Below are positions 61,633 through 64,000 of a stretch of DNA of 64,000 nt, piece after piece. A program made the position numbers and the translations under genes. The notes beneath the pieces are model-generated. The model did no database searches. It was not told the origin of the DNA and saw only the letters and a program-made list of their open reading frames with translations. Numbering within the stretch: position 1 is the first letter of the stretch; each line of letters opens with the position of its first letter. Origin of the DNA: Cupriavidus metallidurans CH34 (GTDB lineage Bacteria > Pseudomonadota > Gammaproteobacteria > Burkholderiales > Burkholderiaceae); the NCBI RefSeq assembly GCF_000196015.1, contig NC_007974.2:310001-374000 (forward strand), in the 5' to 3' direction.

Positions 61633-62339
61633 GGTGCGATCCGGAGTTGTCCTTGGGCGCTACCGATATGCCGGCAGACGTCGCGGCACAGATGCCGCCG
61701 CGTGGATTGGTCATCGATGCGATGGCCTCGAGCGTTTGCACGCTGAGCCGTGGGACGTTGCTGACCAGAGCCGCCTGGAACGCGGCGACGGCGCTGCCTG
61801 ACTTCGTGACGCATACCCACCGATGGGGGCCGCCGGTCAGTTGCAGGCAGGCAGCAGGCCGCTTTCCTTTCCATTGGCTGTATGTCGCGGAAGATACCTA
61901 CACCGCGATCTGGGAGGGCCGATTTTGCGAGAAGGTCGAGAGATATCCGGGCGCGTTCAGACTCAACGAGGCTGCCAGTGACGGCCTCCTGGTTACCATG
62001 CGGCTGAAGTCGGATCTGAATTTCCTCGAGATTGGTGGGACGACAGCCGCCAGACTCGGAATCTATGATCGGTTGTCAGACCCAGACTACCAATGGTGCA
62101 GGCATTTCGGTCTGGAGATGCACCATGTTCTCGAAGCGCTTTTCAATCGGACAGGTGCGATTGGCATTCGCTATCCATCAAGGCGCCTTCGCAACCATGC
62201 CGCACTCGCAGTTCATTCCCGTCATCTTGGCAGGTGGAGAGAATCGGTAACGATCGATGCGGCACGTTTCGGCGACTTGCCCATATACGGTGAGCTTCTC
62301 GACGATCCGTGTCGACTGACTGAGGCGCTATCAAAATGA
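61629..62339 (+). CDS. RES-domain toxin-like NAD-utilising enzyme
   Basis: 236 residues from GTG at 61629, which overlaps the antitoxin-like gene's stop (GTGA), so translation is coupled; an ATG at 61668 is an alternative. RES features are Arg78 in GRFPFHW, Tyr85 in LYVAEDTYTAIWE and Glu96, followed by the GIRYPSRRLRNHAALAV segment. RES toxins degrade NAD+ or ADP-ribosylate targets. The protein is longer than minimal RES toxins at both ends. Confidence 0.72.
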   Translation: MRCDPELSLGATDMPADVAAQMPPRGLVIDAMASSVCTLSRGTLLTRAAWNAATALPDFVTHTHRWGPPVSCRQAAGRFPFHWLYVAEDTYTAIWEGRFCEKVERYPGAFRLNEAASDGLLVTMRLKSDLNFLEIGGTTAARLGIYDRLSDPDYQWCRHFGLEMHHVLEALFNRTGAIGIRYPSRRLRNHAALAVHSRHLGRWRESVTIDAARFGDLPIYGELLDDPCRLTEALSK

Positions 62340-62462
62340 AGCGAAGCGGTGCTGGCTAGACGCGCGGCCGCAGACAGTACAAGTAGTATGGCAAGGCCGC
62401 GCAACGACGCCAGAGTCATTTTGATGGCGCCTCTAAGGCGCGCTAGGCTGCACCAGTGCGAC

Positions 62463-63227
62463 TCACCCCCGCACTAGCATCACCACCGCCGTCGCAATCA
62501 AGCACAGCGCGAACGCCGCGCGCAGTTTGCGTTCTGGCATACGGTGGGCAAGGGCCACGCCCCACGAGATCGTCAGCATGCCGCCCAGCGAGAGCGGGAT
62601 GCCGCTGTACCAGTCAACGTGGCCGGCGTTGGCATAGGTGAACAGCGCGACAACCGCGCCAGGGGTGACCAGTGCCAGTGCCAGGCCCTGCGCGGCGGCC
62701 TGGCGCATTCCGAACAGCCCCACAAGCGCGGGGGCGGCTACCACGCCACCGCCGACGCTGAAGAATCCGGAGAACGCGCCGCCGACCACGCCCACGGCGG
62801 GAATCCACGAGGGAGACAGGCGTGCCTGCGGTTGTGTGGTGGCGCGGCCCGGCAGGAGTCGCCACAGGAAGTACAGCGCCAGGCCAATCATGAAAACGGC
62901 AAAGATGCGGCGTAGCAGTGCCGCGTCGATCGACGTGGCGAACTTTGCGGAAGCGTAAGTGGCAAGCACCGCGGACAAGCCAAGCACGATGGCTGTCTTC
63001 AGCTCGATATCGGCACGCTTGCGGTATTGCCAGAACCCGATCAGCACGTTCGGCGCGATCATCACCAGCGAGGTGCCCTGTGCGAGCTGCTGGTCCATGC
63101 CATAGAGCAGGCCAAGGGCCGGGATCGCGATCAGGCCGCCGCCGATGCCAAACAGGCCGCCCACGCCGCCGAGGAGTCCCCCGAGTCCAAAGATGAGCAG
63201 GGCGGACAGCAGCGAATGGTCGGGCAT
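62463..63227 (-). CDS. TauE/SafE (TSUP) family permease
   Basis: 254 residues from the ATG at 63227. Two repeats of four helices begin with the duplicated signature GLGGLLGGVGGLFGIGGGLIAIP and GVVGGAFSGFFSVGGGVVAAP. It transports sulfite-type or organic anions. It lies 149 bases downstream of a Bug gene on the same strand; whether they are co-transcribed is unclear. Confidence 0.88.
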   Translation of the reverse strand: MPDHSLLSALLIFGLGGLLGGVGGLFGIGGGLIAIPALGLLYGMDQQLAQGTSLVMIAPNVLIGFWQYRKRADIELKTAIVLGLSAVLATYASAKFATSIDAALLRRIFAVFMIGLALYFLWRLLPGRATTQPQARLSPSWIPAVGVVGGAFSGFFSVGGGVVAAPALVGLFGMRQAAAQGLALALVTPGAVVALFTYANAGHVDWYSGIPLSLGGMLTISWGVALAHRMPERKLRAAFALCLIATAVVMLVRG

Positions 63228-63376
63228 GGTGAATCGGGGGCGGGGTTGCGAGAAACGGCCTTCAGAAAAGGCAAGTCCGCGATCATACGCGGACATGGGT
63301 AATACATTGCTGTGGTGCGTCGGGCGGATCGGGTGGAAGTCCGGCACCCGCAGGTGCCGACTCCCGACTGAAGCGG

Positions 63377-64000
63377 TCAGTCGACCTGCGCACCAGACTG
63401 CTTGACGATCTTCGCCCACTTGTCGATGTCGCCGCGCAGCATGGTGGAGAACTGTTGCGGCGTGCCCGTCAGCACTTCGGCGCCCTGGGCAGCAAGCTTG
63501 TCGCGGAGCGTCTTGTCGCCCAGCGCGGTCTGCATCGTGGCGGCAAGCTTCTGGGTGACATCCTTCGGCGTGCCGCGCACTGCGAACAGGCCGACCCAGA
63601 GGTCGCCGCTATAGCCGGGCACGGTCTCGCTGATGGCGGGGATGTCCGGGGCGAACGGCGAGCGCTTGGCCGAGCTCACGCCCAGGGCGCGGACCTTGCC
63701 GGCCTTGATATGCGCCAGCACGGAGGGCAGGCTGGCAAAGGCCATCGGCACCTGGTTGCCGAGCACATCATTGAGCGCCGGGGCGACGCCCTTGTACGGC
63801 ACGTGCTCGAGCTTGATGGCCGCCATGCTGTTCAGCATCTCACCCAGCAGATGGTTCAGCGTGCCGTTGCCGGCAGAGGCAAAGCGGTAGTAGTCGGGCT
63901 TGGCCTTGGCCATCGCGATCAGTTCGGACATCGACTTGGCCGGGAAGGCGGGGTTGACCACCAGCACGTTCGGCACGGTAGCTACCGGGGCGATCGGCTC
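63377..64000 (-). CDS. Bug/TctC-type binding protein, N-terminus beyond window
   Basis: The C-terminal 207 codons of a Bug protein; the frame is open to the right edge (reading EPIAPVATVPNVLVVNP), so start and signal peptide lie outside. AGNGTLNHLLGEML, LEHVPYKGVAPALNDVLGNQVPM and IPAISETVPGYSGDLWVGLF are conserved blocks. It is the eighth Bug gene of the window. Confidence 0.88.
   Translation of the reverse strand, partial: EPIAPVATVPNVLVVNPAFPAKSMSELIAMAKAKPDYYRFASAGNGTLNHLLGEMLNSMAAIKLEHVPYKGVAPALNDVLGNQVPMAFASLPSVLAHIKAGKVRALGVSSAKRSPFAPDIPAISETVPGYSGDLWVGLFAVRGTPKDVTQKLAATMQTALGDKTLRDKLAAQGAEVLTGTPQQFSTMLRGDIDKWAKIVKQSGAQVD

Overview
The window looks like chromosomal DNA of a GC-rich betaproteobacterium of the Burkholderiaceae, most likely Cupriavidus or a close relative. 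The evidence is a Burkholderiales-type porin, eight Bug/TctC-type periplasmic binding proteins, many acyl-CoA enzymes and a recurrent GGAGACA ribosome-binding site. This placement is inferred from gene content, not from a marker gene. No tRNA, rRNA, CRISPR array or intact insertion sequence was seen.

Layout. Positions 1-1229 hold the C-terminal part of a TnsD/TniQ-family transposition protein that enters from the left. About 600 bases without a gene follow, carrying repeats that could be a Tn7-like element end. Positions 1838-12646 form a catabolic locus: alpha/beta hydrolase, aryl-acid AMP ligase, VOC-fold protein, aryl-CoA hydroxylase-like flavoprotein, 4HBT thioesterase, maleate isomerase, MFS transporter, TetR regulator, Bug protein and exported metallo-beta-lactamase-fold hydrolase. 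A shared palindrome (TTATTTGA-N7-TCAAATAA) lies in front of both the first gene and the Bug gene. A porin and two small unknown genes follow.

Positions 15107-33504 are a series of small acyl-CoA cassettes, each built from a ligase or CoA-transferase, an acyl-CoA dehydrogenase or hydratase and a Bug protein, next to LysR or TetR genes. A secreted lipase with its foldase is embedded among them. Positions 33717-39860 are a six-gene operon: two acyl-CoA dehydrogenases, a thiolase-like protein lacking the usual cysteine, a DUF35 zinc-ribbon protein, a double-hotdog MaoC hydratase and a family III CoA-transferase. It ends at a strong terminator. The set recalls the retro-aldol side-chain module of actinobacterial steroid degradation. 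Positions 39916-44782 hold another CoA-transferase, a LysR gene and a Bug-MaoC-Bug operon.

Positions 44797-64000 are more mixed: a 59-residue small protein, an LdtD/MepK-type cell-wall pair, a TetR gene opposite an AidB-like dehydrogenase and acyl ligase, a cysteine-synthase-like enzyme, an unusual P450 followed by an ABM-domain protein, a TSUP permease, a PHB-depolymerase-family esterase, a ferredoxin coupled to a YigZ protein, and a PhoX phosphatase behind a clear PHO box. Then come a DUF938 methyltransferase, an HD phosphohydrolase, a RES-type toxin-antitoxin pair, a second TSUP permease and a Bug gene cut by the right edge. Three intergenic tandem repeats with the same 11-bp period start just after stop codons at 27280, 49985 and 52726.
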